DNA of 64,000 nucleotides from Candidatus Minthosoma equi. Its GTDB lineage: Bacteria > Bacteroidota > Bacteroidia > Bacteroidales > Bacteroidaceae. This document shows, one piece after another, positions 63,707 through 64,000 of the stretch. The translations under genes and the position numbers were made by a program. Below the pieces are notes generated by a model. That model saw nothing but the letters and a program-made list of their open reading frames with translations, made no database searches and was not told where the DNA came from. The stretch spans positions 19,127 to 83,126 of the forward strand of contig JAGHUI010000013.1 in NCBI GenBank assembly GCA_018064885.1, in the 5' to 3' direction. Every line of letters begins with the position of its first letter. Positions within the stretch are counted from its first letter, which is position 1.

Positions 63707-63759
63707 ACGAAGAAACGGCAACTTACAGTATTAAAATCTGTAAATTGCCGTTTCTTCGT
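63707..63759. terminator. Long hairpin after the Abi_2 gene
   Basis: ACGAAGAAACGGCAA (63707-63721) pairs perfectly with 63745-63759; inside, TTACAG (63723-63728) pairs with CTGTAA (63738-63743) after one mismatch. It starts right after the stop codon. The T-run is poor, but the stem is very strong. Confidence 0.7.
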
Positions 63760-63806
63760 ATTATAGCCGCTGATTTTTCATACATGAGAAGAAATTATTG
63801 AAAAAG

Positions 63807-63910
63807 CTGTCATCCTGTCACTTTTTGAGATAATAGATATATAATCATAGAGATAAGAAGTGACAGGTTGAGTGACAGGTTGAAAAAAAGTGACAGCTCA
63901 ACCTGTCACT
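63807..63910. repeat. Cluster of GTGACAG heptamers with a 14-bp inverted repeat
   Basis: GTGACAG occurs at 63860-63866, 63872-63878 and 63890-63896, and as CTGTCAC at 63815-63821 and 63903-63909. AGTGACAGGTTGAG (63859-63872) is exactly complementary to 63897-63910. No gene is seen from 63760 to the window end; the cluster probably belongs to something to the right. Confidence 0.7.
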
Positions 63911-64000
63911 TTTAATATCAGGGCATGACTGTTTTGAGGGTTTATGTGCTCGTATATACCGGAATAGCATACCCGAATGTTCTTCATGTGTATGCTCGAA

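Noticed and set aside
63807..63910. CRISPR array
   Set aside because: Units are short, in both orientations and irregularly spaced; no spacer-repeat pattern.

Overview
The window reads as chromosome of a Bacteroidales bacterium, most likely Prevotella or a close relative. The signs are: Mfa/Fim-type (type V) fimbriae, a SusC/SusD pair, many short SPII lipoproteins, a C-terminal type IX secretion-like tail, gut-type CAZymes (GH43, GH92, PL11, CE1/CE6-like esterase), promoters of the Bacteroidota form TTG-N20-TAnnTTTG, and almost no Shine-Dalgarno sites. No rRNA, tRNA, CRISPR array or intact insertion sequence was seen. All assignments come from reading protein sequence and motifs; no database search was possible.

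Layout. 1-2385: the 3' end of a caspase-like peptidase, then a convergent membrane sensor histidine kinase. 2764-21860: an eight-gene fimbrial operon (DUF3575, DUF3868, Mfa1-like major subunit, Mfa2-like anchor, two minor subunits, a 3367-residue adhesin with a T9SS-like tail, and a TlpA-like lipoprotein). 22274-31249: a SusC/SusD pair, a LruC/DUF4842-type lipoprotein and a tiny HTH-like protein. 31352-33963 (-): a membrane protein coupled to a beta-propeller lipoprotein with a CxxCH haem site. 34110-40048: plant-polysaccharide enzymes (two-domain esterase, SGNH hydrolase, GH43). 40165-46925: a tripartite RND efflux operon with a divergent AraC regulator and shared candidate operators. 46957-49373: a small lipoprotein and a PL11 rhamnogalacturonan lyase. 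49503-58139: hisH-hisA-hisF-hisIE-ftsE-lysC, then lysA and a GH92 glycosidase. 58162-62170 (-): a small DUF5678-like protein and a four- or five-gene envelope cluster (SPFH+GYF protein, coiled-coil membrane protein, YidD-like protein, zinc-ribbon/TPR protein). 62250-63704: a strongly structured candidate non-coding RNA divergent from an Abi_2 (AbiD/F) protein with two RxxxxH motifs.

The best candidate for a special system is the last one. About 330 nt starting exactly at a good minus-strand promoter can fold into several long-range, mutually crossing perfect helices and ends in a hairpin plus T-rich run. It lies directly beside a HEPN-type abortive-infection gene. This fits an RNA-antitoxin/HEPN-toxin module of the AbiF kind. 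The SPFH-GYF cluster next to it is the second candidate, resembling an envelope-stress/membrane-repair module.
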